A stretch of DNA of 64,000 nt from Mesostigma viride (Eukaryota; Streptophyta; Mesostigmatophyceae; Mesostigmatales; Mesostigmataceae), in contig RPFO01000065.1 in assembly GCA_009746045.1 (NCBI GenBank), positions 1,647,424 to 1,711,423 of the forward strand. Reading direction: 5' to 3'. The number at the start of each line of letters is the position of its first letter. Position 1 is the stretch's first letter. Position numbers and translations under genes: made by a program. This document shows, one piece after another, positions 24,301-34,722 of this stretch. A model generated the notes under the pieces. That model worked only from the letters and a program-made list of their open reading frames with translations, searched no databases and was not told where the DNA came from.

Positions 24301-25691
24301 ATCCAGCTTAGGGGCTGCCTCCCCAAGAAGGGGAAGGGGGGTTGTTGCGCTTCCCATTGCAGTTCAGCTCTACCATTCTACTAGGCTTCTGGTGTATTAG
24401 CATTACAGTGTTATTGAGCAGCCACTTATTGGACCACCTGCAGGCGTCGTATGCTGGCCGACCGATGAATTGCTATGGTTGGCACCCTGCCAGCTGCCAT
24501 GGCAGCGCAAAGGTTCTGGCAGATGCTTGTGTGATGCCGGCAGCTTTGCACTTTGCTGTCCGGTCACCCTGGCCCCCCCCTCCCCATCACCACCGGTCCA
24601 CCCTTGCCGGCACCGTATCTCTTGCATGAGCTTGTGGCTGTACTGTACTGCAACGAGTGCCCGTGCGGGGCTTGGCAGGGGGGTAGGCTTCCGGTGCGCC
24701 TTGTCCCTTGTCCCAGTGCAACGTCCTCACCTGGTTTCAGCTGGGGCACGCACGTGTGCTCCTGTGCGTTCTTGTCCTTCCCTGTGTGCTCCTGTGCCCT
24801 TGTGTCTGTGCTCTTCTGCTCCTGCGCCCTCCCCCGGTGCCAGGTGCTCGGCGACGCCAAGTACCTGTCCCTGGCGCAGCGCGCGGGGGAGGACGTGTGG
24901 ACACGGGGGCTGCTCACCAAGCCGGGCCGCAGCCTGTGCCACGGCATCGCGGGCAATGGGTGGGTCAGGGGGACTGTGGTGGCATCGCTGGCAAGGGGTG
25001 GGTCAGGGGGGCTTTGGACGATGCGGGACAGCTTGTGATGCTGGGACACGTCACGACGGGGACAGTTGTGTGGTGCGACCAGCGTGCCCAGCAGAAATGT
25101 CTTTGGGTGACGGGCGCACGCACGTCGAGGCGGCATGGCTGTCAGGCGATGCACAGCTTGTGCTTTCCCAACGGGAGGAGAGGTGCCCATCGGTTCAGCC
25201 AGGTGTAGGGGGGTGTGGCTGCTAGGCCCTTTGGCAGCCTTGAAGTTAATGCCTTGAAATGGGTGCATTATCACAGCGACTGGGCCAAGGATCCTGCGCT
25301 TCTTAGCCTGTTCTGCCAATTGCCATGCATGCCATGCTGTTTCATGCCCACTTGGAGGCTGCTCATTCAATCAGAATTCAGGGAGGAACCCTTCATAATA
25401 TTGGTGGCCTTCTCATATGATTTTTTGTGCTCTGCTATTCCCACCTGCCACTGCAGGTATGCTCTCCTGGCGCTGTACAAGGCTACCAAACAGGAGATGT
25501 ACTTGTACCGCGCAATGCAGTTTGCGCGCGTGTGCCTTGAGCATGAAGAGCTGTGGCAGAGCGACTCGCCCTTCTCGCTGTACGAGGGGATGGCGGGTCT
25601 CACCTGCTTCTACTTGAGCCTACTGACGCCCCAGTCGGCGCTGTTCCCCGGGTTCGAGGTTCCAGAGGCGCAGGCCACCCCACAAGAGTAG
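18369..25691 (+). CDS. LanC-like (LANCL/GCR2) protein, 7 exons
   Basis: Exons 18369-18403, 18925-19300, 20957-21304, 22321-22579, 23889-23965, 24844-24959 and 25457-25691 all have GT-AG borders and consistent phases, giving 481 residues (plant and animal relatives have about 400). Landmarks in order are RYFLNALPDVP, YTGAAGLALCF, LFTGAAGACAV, ELLYGRAGYLHALLF, YLGAAHGLMGILF, VHWCHGSTG, LCHGIAGN and FSLYEGMAG. The Cys of HWCHG and the Cys-His of LCHG are the zinc ligands of the (alpha/alpha)7 LanC barrel, so the metal site is intact. Eukaryotic LANCLs bind glutathione and add it to dehydroamino acids; plant homologues were named GCR2. It is soluble, with no membrane segment. The 35-bp first exon (start MTSCQEISGNG) is inferred from phase. 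An Ala/Gly-rich insertion follows the YGRAGY block. Confidence 0.9.
20561..20765. repeat. (CCCA)n microsatellite, intron 2 of the LanC-like gene
   Basis: About 51 perfect CCCA units, C-rich on the coding strand, ending 190 bases before the exon at 20957. Confidence 0.95.
23996..24275. repeat. (GGGA)n microsatellite, intron 5 of the LanC-like gene
   Basis: Near-perfect GGGA repeats with a few interruptions, G-rich on the coding strand, starting about 30 bases after the donor at 23966. Confidence 0.95.
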
Positions 25692-26103
25692 TTGCCATGC
25701 TCCATAAATGCAAAAAAGCTTCTGGCAACTCTGTCAGGTTTCAAAGGCCCACGGTGCTGTTGCAAGAGTAGGGCCGCCTGACCACCATTTCTGAGTGGCG
25801 AAGCTGGTAATTGCGTGGGCAGTTCACGCCATAAAGTTACTGTGGCCTTCGTTTCTATGGCAACATCCACTTAAGGTGTGCAGGCTATTATCGACTTGTT
25901 GAGCCAATCACAGCCTAGTGACTCACGCCTTGAGTACGGTTGCCAAAGTTCGTGTTGTGATGCGAACTGTGTGGATGACCTTAGCGGCAACCATGGTTGT
26001 CCACTTGTCTGGTCTACATGGGCAGTTCCGCGGGGGATACAGCGTGGTGGGGTCCTTCTAGTGGAACGTAGCAAATGTTGTGATGCTACTGTCTCTTCTT
26101 GCC
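25692..26103. other. Gap between LanC-like gene and R2-like element
   Basis: No gene seen. CAAGAGTAG, the last codons of the LanC-like gene, recurs about 80 bases downstream (25763). The stretch ends in AT-rich sequence at the element tail. Confidence 0.5.
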
Positions 26104-26858
26104 GAACCAAAAGGTAATATATATATATATTATAAAAATATAATTACTTACAGCAGAGTGAAATCACTCAAACCAAAGCAAACGCCCAGCTATAAACCTA
26201 TATACAACAGAGCCATGTCAAAGCTCTATACTACGATAAGACCAATGGAAACGCCTAACGGGAGGAACCTAATAGCCCTGCTGCACCGCAAAATCAGCCC
26301 GCGTACGGCGGAGCATGATGTCAGCCATGGCCCGAGTCAGCGCCACCGACAAGCGCTGACGCCAATACGACGTCCAGGTCCGCGCCGACCATGGGGCCCG
26401 CTGGCCCTCCAGGTCCAGCCGGTCCTCCCGGAGCCGGCAACACTCCTTGAAGAAGGCGGAGGTCAGGGGCCCCATGGCCCCAAACTCCTCCAGGACAAAG
26501 GGCACCACACGCGATGGTGCCCGACGTCGCCGTAGGCCAGGAGCTTGGCCCGCTCCTCCCGGTCCGCCGTGTAACCTGCCGTGAGGGAGGCCCCAGCCAC
26601 GTGGCTAAGAGCCAAGGGCTGCGCCACCGAAACGTCAATAAGCAGATGCCGGCCACCCCCCTCAAAGTCCAGCACCACGATGTCAGGCCGGTGGTTGGGG
26701 GAATAGAAGGCAGCGCCATCCGCATCCTCGGACCGCGGATGTTCGCGTGGGGAAAAACCGACCGAAAACCGACCGAACCATGGCGAGCACCACCGTCAGG
26801 AGGACACGGTGTGCCAATACAAATACCAATTCTGATTCTGTTGGCCCCCCATGCAGGC
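26104..26858 (-). mobile_element. 5'-truncated, inverted copy of the R2-like element 3' end
   Basis: The minus strand matches plus-strand 30940-31660: the endonuclease end of the ORF, the 3' untranslated tail (TTTGACATGGCTC, GGGCGTTTGCTTTGGTTTGA) and the terminal TA-rich run. Homology stops at TGCAGGCA next to a TATATATA run. Small indels break the frame, and a short extra piece with repeated ACCGACCGAA lies at about 26756-26780. It is head-to-head with the long copy. Confidence 0.85.
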
Positions 26859-29800
26859 ATATATATATTTGCCGGCCCCTCGCTCCCCGACGCTCTGGCC
26901 TCCCTTCCCCCGGCCGCGGTTGGCCACCCAGCCGCCACCCCCGTCCTTGCCGCGTGGGACGGCGGCCCCCGGGCCCACGCGTTCACCTCGTGGCCGCCCT
27001 CGCACATTGTCGGCGTGGTGGGCCGCGCCACCTTTTCTTGGGCGTACTGCCCTTTGTTGCTGGACGCGGTCGGGTTGACGGCCGCCTTCCCCTCGCTCCC
27101 TAGGCCCCCGGCCTTCCTGCATGGCCCTAGTTGCGCGGGTGCGGGCGACATTTCTTTCCGCCGCCCCCCCGGTGACGGCCTCGACTCTTTGGGGGTATGT
27201 CTTGGAAGGATATCACGCCGGCTGCCGGCTGCCGTGGCATCTCCCGGCCGCCCGGCAGGAAGAGCTGCTTTCCCTGGACGAGCGGGTGGGTCAGGAGGTG
27301 GTCGAGTTCGTCACGGCGGTGGCTCGAGACGCACAGGTCTCGGTGCGGGCGGCCTACCTCGCGGGCGGCGCCGACCTGGGCCTCATGTCCCCGCGGCAGC
27401 TTCGCCTCTTCTTGGACGCCCAGGCCCCGCCTCCCGGCCCGGTTGCCAGTGGGGGCTTTCTCATCACCTCCCTCAGCCTGGCGCAGGCCGCCATGCTGCG
27501 TGTGGAGTTCGGGGCCCCCATCGCGGTTCAGGGCGGCCAGGCCATCTTGGTGGACTCGGCCGGGCGCGCCCAGCCCCTAACCGCGGGGACGCCTGTTTCT
27601 GCCTTCCTCCACGACATCCTGGAGTTGGCAGGCATCCCGCACGAATGGCACCCCGCGGCTGACCAACCGGTCGGCATCCTCTCGCGCGCCCAGATTGCTG
27701 CTCTCCCGGGTTGCTGGGAGGCCGGCTGGGACCCGCCCCCCCCTCATGTCCGGTCCCTTCTGGAGGGGGACGACCCCGAGTCGGGCTCCTGTGCCATCTG
27801 CCTTGAGCCCTTCCGGCCGGGGGATGGCTTGTGTCGCCTGCCCGCGTGCGGCCACACATTCCATCAAGCGTGCATCGCGCGCAGCTTGCTCCACTCCGTG
27901 CCGCGCTGCCCGTTGTGCCGGGCTGTTGTGCCGCCCCCTGGGACTGCGCTTCCTCTCGGCCCGCCCCCGGTCTCGCTGGGTCCCCTGCCGGGTCCCCACC
28001 GGGCCCCGGGGCCAGCTGCCTCCCCGACCCCTCGGCCGCCGCCCCCGGCCTCGTTGCCGGGGCCTGGGGTGGTCGCGGGCGCGCTGGCGAGTCCCCCTGG
28101 GAGGGGCGCCGGCGTTCTCGATCCCCCTCCGCTGGGGGTCTCCCCGGTGGGCACTGCCTCCTCCGTGGCCCCGGCGGGCATGCCGGGCGCTGGTCGGGTC
28201 GTGGTGCGCGCGCCTGCCGGCCCGGCTGGGGAGACGCCGCAGGCCCCACGTCCTGCCTTTGCTGGCGCCGCTCCCCGCCACTCAGCGCCCGCCGACGGCC
28301 TTCACCGGTGTGCCGTGCTGCTTCCCACGGGGTCCCCGTGTGCTGGTGTGTTCCACAACCGTAACCTCCTCTGCCAGCACCTTCGCGCTGTGCACCCCGA
28401 TCTCGGCGCGGCGGATCTGCAGGCCATGAGCTGTTACCGGTGCCCGGAAGCTCACTGCCAGCGGGTGTACTCCATTCACGGGCGCGCTCAGCACGCGCGC
28501 GCCTGTGTTGCTCAACGGCCCCTCAACCGGCCAGCAGTCCCGGCCCCCTCCCCCCCTCCCGCCTCGGCTCCCACCGGCTCCCAGCCCCCGCCGCCCGACT
28601 ACTCGGCCAGTTGGCGTTGGCTTGACACGGTTCCCTGGGATGCATGCGCCATCAACCCGACGTCTACCCTGACCGACCTCCCCCACCGCGCGCGTAGCCT
28701 TTTCGCGCAATGTGCAATCGTTTCTCTCCGGCGCATGCACGCCGCTCCGGACGACCCGCTGGGCTTTAAACTGCACATGGTGACCCCCCGCCTGCTCCTC
28801 ACCCCTCTCGGGCGTGGTGTGCGCGGCCTCCAGGGTGCGGTTATTGCCCGTTGCCGACGCTTTCTGCAGGGGGACTGGGAGGGGCTGTTTGGCGTGCCGC
28901 CCCCGCGCACGGCCCGGCTGTCGGGGGAGGTCAACTTCGAGCGGGTGGCCGCCGACGTCATCCGCCTCGTCCGCGAGGGGCAGCTCAGCCGGGCCATGAC
29001 CCGCTTGGAAATGGCCAAGCTGGCCCCCGCCAATGCGGCTACCCTGGCGGCCTTGGAGGCTCTTCACCCTGCGGAGCCCGGATTCCAGCTGCCCGTGCCG
29101 GACCCCCTGCCGGCCCCCCTCCGGCTGGACCGCGACTGCTTCCTGGAGGTGATGCGTGCGGTCCCGCGGGCTTCCTCTACCGGGCCGTCGGGCTGGCGCT
29201 ACGAGCACTTGGAGGTCCTGGTGGGGCATGGGGGCGAGGACATTCTCTTTGACACCCTCATTGACCTGGCGGCTGGTCGCGTTCCTCCCGCTGCGCGCGA
29301 GTGGTTAGCGGGCGCTCGCCTCCTCGCTCTGCTCAAGGGTGTCTTGCCCCCCCCGAGGGCAAGGTGCGCCCGATCGCCTGCGGTGAGGTGCTCCGCAAGC
29401 TCGTGGGCAAAGTGATCTGCCGCCAAAAGGCGCCCGAGCTCCGTGCCTTTTTCTGCCCGCCCCTCGCAGCGGGTGAGACCTCGGTGGCGGCCCAGCTGGG
29501 GGTGACGACTCCAGGCGGGGCGGATATCCTCATCCATTCGGTGCAGGCCTACCTCGAGGCCCACCCCACCCACGCTGTCGTCAAGGTCGACTGCCACAAC
29601 GCGTTCAACAGTCTGTCCCGCGCCAGCATGTTTGCGGCCGTCATGGAGTCCTTCGAGGACTTGTACGCTTGGACAGCCGTGTGCTACGGCCAGCCCGGCC
29701 AACTGGTTCACATCATGGAGGACGGCACTCGCGGCGGCCTGCTGTCGCGGTCGGGCACCCAGCAAGGGGACCCCCTGGGACCCCTGTACTTTGCCGCCCC

Positions 29801-31660
29801 CCTCCAGGGTTGCCTCCAAGCGGTCCATGCTGCCCACCCGGCGGTCGCTATTCAGGCCTACTTGGATGATATCTACCTTCTGGGCCCTGTGCCGGACACC
29901 ACCGCGGCTCTGCTGGCACTGCAGACCGCGGTGGCCGACATCAACCTCCAGTTGACCCTGCCAAGTGCGCGGTGTACTCGCCCCAAGGTGATTGCTCCGG
30001 CTTTCCGCCCCAGCTCTTGGGCCGGGACGAGCGCCTCCATGGGTTGGATGTCCTCGGCGTTCCGGTTGGCGACCCCGCGTTTGTCATCGATGCTCTGCGG
30101 GCCGCCCTCGAGGCACGCACTGAGGTACTGCCCTTGATTGCGCGCCTTCATGATTCGCAGACCAAGGGTCTGCTTCTGTGGTTTTGCGCTCACCCTCGCG
30201 TCGTTCACTGGCTCCGGGGCGCTCTTCCGGCTCAGGTCCGGCTGGCCGCCGAGGGCCACGACGAACGCATCCAGTCGGCCTTGGCGCAGCTGGTCCCGGG
30301 CCCCGACCTCCCGCCACATGCTATTCGCATTGCCTCCCTGCCTGCACGGATGGGTGGCTGCGGTCTGACTCGTGCCGCCCGGCTGGCCCCAGCAGCATTT
30401 TTGGGCTCCGTCGCTCAGTCGTGGGCGGAAAGCTGCCGGCTCCTGCCCCTTTTGGCAACGGCAGCGCCTGACCTCCTGGACCCCAGCAGCCCTTTGCCCT
30501 TCGTCACCGCCATCCAGGAGGCCTATGCTGAGATCCAGCAGGCCTGTTCTCCCGTCCGTGCCGCTCAGGCGGTACAGCGCCACCTCCCTCGCGGCACTCC
30601 CTCGGTCGCCTCCGTTCAATCTCCCGCCGCATTCCCTGCTCGCGTCATCGATAAACACCAGAAAACCTACGCGGGTATTCTGCACACGGCTGATTGGATT
30701 GCTCTTTTCGCGGACCTCAACGCCCAGGGACGTGCGTGGCTGTTCTCGCTTTCCTTGCGGAGTGTGGGCTCGGCGTACCTTCGTGCTCTTCCCATGGCCC
30801 CCCCATTCGCCTTGGCTCCCAGCCACTACTCGGTGGCGCTCCGGCACCAGCTATTTGCCCCGCAGCCTCTTGTTCCGGCCGGGCGGCCTTGTGGTAGCTG
30901 TGGGCAGCCGCTGGATCCCACGGGGACTCACTACCTTGCCTGCATGGGGGGCCAACAGAATCAGAATTGGTATTTGTATTTGCACACTGTCCTCCTGACG
31001 GTGGTGCTCGCCATGATTCGGTCGGTTTTCCCCCACGCGAACATCCGGTCCGAGGATGCGGATGGCGCTGCCTTCTATTCCCCCAACCACCGGCCTGACA
31101 TCGTGGTGCTGGACTTTGAGGGGGGTGGCCGGCATCTGCTTATTGACGTTTCGGTGGCGCGGCCCTTGGCTCTTAGCCACGTGGCTGGGGCCTCCCTCAC
31201 GGCAGGTTACACGGCGGACCGGGCGGAGCGGGCCAAGCTCCTGGCCTACGGCGACGTCGGGCACCATCGTGTGGTGCCCTTTGTCCTGGAGGAGTTTGGT
31301 GCCATGGGGCCCCTGACCTCCGCCTTCTTCAAGGAGTGTTGCCGGCTCCGGGAGGACCGGCTGGACCTGGAGGGCCAGCGGGCCCCATGGTCGGCGCGGA
31401 CCTGGACGTCATATTGGCGTCAGCGCTTGTCGGTGGCGCTGACTCGGGCCATGGCTGACATCATGCTCCGCCGTACGCGGGCTGATTTTGCGGTGCAGCA
31501 GGGCTATTAGGTTCCTCCCGTTAGGCGTTTCCATTGGTCTTATCGTAGTATAGAGCTTTGACATGGCTCTGTATATAGGTTTATAGCTGGGCGTTTGCTT
31601 TGGTTTGAGTGATTTCACTCTGCTGTAAGTAATTATATTTTTTTAATATATATATATTTT
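26859..31660 (+). mobile_element. R2-like non-LTR retrotransposon, near full length
   Basis: One long coding region (27121-31510) is followed by a short 3' untranslated tail and a TA/T-rich end at about 31630-31660. The 5' end abuts the inverted copy at a TATATATA run. No target-site duplication can be read because both outer ends are AT-rich. The 260 bases before 27121 are GC-rich, and part is open in another frame. Confidence 0.75.
27121..31510 (+). pseudogene. R2-like retrotransposon ORF: RING + zinc fingers + RT + restriction-like endonuclease (two frameshifts)
   Basis: From the N-terminus: a unique ~220-residue region; a RING-H2 finger at residues ~224-266 (CAICLEPF, CGHTFHQAC, CPLC); a Pro-rich linker; C2H2-type fingers at ~397-470 (LLCQHLRAVH; CPEAHCQRVY); then reverse transcriptase with KVDCHNAFNSL, GTQQGDPLGPLYF and AYLDDIYLL (29859). 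The C-terminus has a CGSCGQ...H....C knuckle and a PD-D type nuclease (HRPDIVVLDFEGG, then LLIDVSV). This order is that of RLE-encoding elements (R2/NeSL/HERO group), which nick the target and prime cDNA there. Frames change at about 29350, in a run of eight C, and at about 29965 before CAVYSP; otherwise the frame is open. The motif C residue after Tyr is Leu. A RING domain is unusual here. Confidence 0.8.
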
Positions 31661-32461
31661 GTGCATCGAATTCTGTTTCACTACAACTACAATGTCAGCC
31701 CATCAGTCAATGAATTCCAGGCGACGTGTGCTCCGGGGCTTTAGCTATGGCTGCATTCTCCGGTGGCTGGAAGAAGCGTGGGTGCAAATTATCTATGCTC
31801 CCATGCATGTTCCGGCCCACGTGCATTCATTCATTAATTAAAACACGCGAACCCTTTGGGGAGTCACGGAGCACAATTTAATTAATACCTAGAGTAAAGT
31901 GCGTTAACTAATTAATTAATACTCCCAACGGAGTTATGTTCCTAATTAATTAATTAATTAATTAATTCATTATATATGCTCACGTGACGCAGTCACGTGT
32001 CTATTAATTAATTACTCTGGGTGCCAGCCTGGGTGGCATATCCTGACCTGGCCCCTGGCCCCAAGGGTCACATTCCCAAAAAGGTTGGTAAACCTGCCAT
32101 GTCATTTGAACTGTTACACAGCAGTTGCTGGCCAACCTCGTTGTCCCAGCCAAGTTTGAACACTGCATTTCCTCCCTCTCTCTTGCTTGGACTGCTATGC
32201 AGAACAAGAAGAGGTGGTAGACCATTGTCCAGGCCCACACGCCAGCCCCTGTGGGCAAGCCCCCCCCGGCCGGGCCCCAGGAGGAAGGGGCGCTTTTCTT
32301 AGTAGAGCTAGTAGTTAGGATTTTCTAGACTAGCTTCGAGTTACTAGCTTAGTAGGTTATGTTTCGCGGCTTTGCTCACCCCCATCCATCACGCAAGGGA
32401 ATAAGTGTGCTACATGATCTCCCAAGGTCAGAGTCATGTTATAATTTAATTGAATTTTACT
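31661..32461. other. AT-rich spacer with TTAA repeats and LINE-tail debris
   Basis: Several AATTAATTAATTAA runs (31890-32020) and the words GGGGAGTCACGGAGCAC and ACGGAGTTATGTTCC occur. These recur beside other LINE relics at 35.05, 49.7, 53.95 and 54.67 kb. No gene is seen. Confidence 0.5.
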
Positions 32462-33650
32462 CTAGGTGCACAAGGTGTATATTCCAGCAGCTAAGGTGCG
32501 GACACGGGGTGGAAGATGATTGTGGCTAGGCAAGGTCTAAGGCATGGCGTCTCGATCAGCAGAGAGTGACTCTCTGCATGCCGGCAAAGCAATGATGGCT
32601 AACTACGTAAACACTGAAGCGTCATCTGGGGGGAACACCATCATAGGCATACAGGCTCCGTGGCATGCCCATGCGCATGACACGCAAGTACTTACTTATA
32701 CTTACTTAATTACCCTACCGACTGAGCAATCTGATCTACGTACGCTGATGACACGACGCTCCGGTGGAGACCCCGGAGTCCGCCCAACTCTGGCTAGATA
32801 GCTTGTCACTGGAAGTGCGGGCGGTGGGGCTTATGATCAGCAAGAAAACGGAGGTCATGGCCATCGGCTTCTCTGCTGGGACCACCTCATCCACCCTCCT
32901 CCTGCTGGACAGCAGCCCCATATCCCCCCGGCGACTCGCTTCAAGCTCCTTGGCAGCTGGCTCCCCTCCACGGCCGGCCGACGACATCAACACCCGCATT
33001 GGTAAGGCCTGGGCAGCCCTCCGCCGCCTGGACAGGTTCTGGACATGTCGCTACCTGAGTGAGCGGCGCAAGCGCATTCTGTTCAAGGCCCTTTTCCTCA
33101 GCATCCTCCTTTACGGCTGCGAGGCGTGGATCCTGGCCCAGGCGCTGAGCAATTAGCAGCTTGACGGCGCACTGTCATGCCCTTGAATACTCCGTCACAT
33201 CCTCGGCGTCCGCTACGTACCAAGAGCGCCGCACCCGGGCCGAGCGGCTACTGCGAGCTCCCTCTTGTCCCCCATACCATCCGACACGTACCGCCGCATC
33301 CTCTTTGCCGGCCATCTTGCCCGCACTGACCAGGTGAATGCCGATGTGGGCCCTGCGGGCGGGCTTAGGACGGGCCAACCAGGTAGACACCTCCTCCTGT
33401 GGCAGGGTCCCCTTGTCGAGCGTCGCAACCCACTGCCAAACTTGCGCGTGCCCCGCACCGACCGACGCGGCGCGACCCGGACAAATGTGACACAACTGCT
33501 CTGCATGCAGGGCTTCTGGGGCTATCTGCACTCCGTGCCCGCATGATAGACAAGGAGAAATGGGCTGCCGTCTTGGATAAGCACTTTCCTGAGGGGCATG
33601 CTCCTATTTTTTCCCGGCCCACGGCCCCCCCGGCCCGTTGCTAGAATGCA
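32462..33650 (+). pseudogene. L1-like LINE ORF2 relic (reverse-transcriptase C-terminal part)
   Basis: YADDTTL, the catalytic box of LINE reverse transcriptases, is read at 32741. After a one-base shift the frame 32764-33156 continues with GLMISKKTEVMAIG, then INTRIGKAWAALRRLDRFW and LFKALFLSILLYGCEAW, the thumb-like block that follows. The coding then decays through several frames to about 33640. The 5' part of ORF2 is absent, so the copy is 5'-truncated. The lead sequence 32462-32590 resembles 49824-49960. Confidence 0.75.
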
Positions 33651-33844
33651 GGGTATCCGCAGGTGGAGGTGATTGCCCCTGAGGATAGCCACTACACTAC
33701 TGGGCCTCGTCTGCCATTACAGTAGAGGACAGCTCAGATGAGGATTATATCCCCCTCTAGTGACTATATGGTTGGGGCATATGATGCAGATAATATTTGT
33801 AACTTTCGTGTAATTATTTTCTAATGAGATTAGCATAGTACTCC

Positions 33845-34722
33845 ATACCACGCTCAACACGGTCGAGGCCCGGCGGGTCACCAACGTGGAAACCAAGGTC
33901 GTCCACAAGCTACAACCACAGTTCACGGCGCTACACACCGCGGCGCAGGCTTCGGAAACGCATGCTGCACTTGTCTCTCGCCTTAACCAGGTGGAGGGCA
34001 AGTGCGGCGTGCTCATGAAGAAGCTTGAGGCCATCACCGCCCACACCGAGGCCCTGGCCACACAGGTCCCAAAGCTAGCGGAGCAGACGGCCACCATTGC
34101 CTCCCAGCCACCCCGGCAGGATGCTGGTGACCTCCCGCCGCTCTCCTATGCGGACCTGCTGCGGTCAGCGACCGCCTCCACCACCGACGCCATCGCCACG
34201 AAGCTCCAGGAGCTGGAGGACCACCGCCAGGCCCAGCAACGGGAGGTCACCGATCGCGCTCGCCGCGAGTGCCGAGTGGTGCTACGTCGCTTCCCCCAGA
34301 AGCCAGGTGAGACGTCAACCTCCCTTGCTGACGAGCTCAAGAACCAGCTTCTTACCCTCATGGGCCTGGTAGGTGAGGTAGAACTGCGTGGATGCCACCG
34401 CCTTCCCCACTCACGGGACAAGGCGGCTCCCCCACCAGTCCTGCTCACCTTCCTCTCCCCTGAGGATAAGCAGCGGCTCCTCTCTCGTCGCAAGCCGTTG
34501 CACGACCTCACCTGGACGCTGGATGACGACCTAACCCCCGCTCAGCAACAGCAGCGACGCGACCTGTGGCCGGAATACCTCCGCCATAAGCAGGACCCCC
34601 AGAAGCCCAAGGTGTACTGGAGGGGCTGGGACCTGATGATCCGAACCACAAGATGTGGACGCCCCCAGCGGGCTAGAATAGCAATAGCCTTAGCTTGTAA
34701 CCATTGGAGTCACTGCCGCTAA
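33845..34722 (+). pseudogene. L1-like LINE ORF1 protein (5'-truncated)
   Basis: Open from about 33845 (frame TTLNTVEARRV) to 34722. An N-terminal heptad-rich coiled coil is followed by the RNA-binding region CRVVLRRFPQKPGE, ELRGCHRLPH and VLLTFLSPEDKQRLLSRRK. A C-terminal block LDDDLTPAQQQQRRDLW and KVYWRGWDL completes it. This is the layout of L1 ORF1p-type nucleic-acid chaperones, which trimerise and coat element RNA. There is no in-frame upstream ATG before homology ends, and no ORF2 follows, so it is a fragment of a different copy from the ORF2 relic to its left. A relative of its C-terminus lies at 50130-50330. Confidence 0.7.

Noticed and set aside
23711-24384. Gly-Arg-Glu-rich proteins and Pro-Ser-Leu antisense
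   Set aside because: Translation of the (GGGA)n tract following a donor of the LanC-like gene.
18925-25691. Lantibiotic cyclase of a bacterial lanthipeptide cluster
   Set aside because: The gene has six introns and LANCL/GCR2-type motifs, with no precursor peptide, dehydratase or transporter partner.
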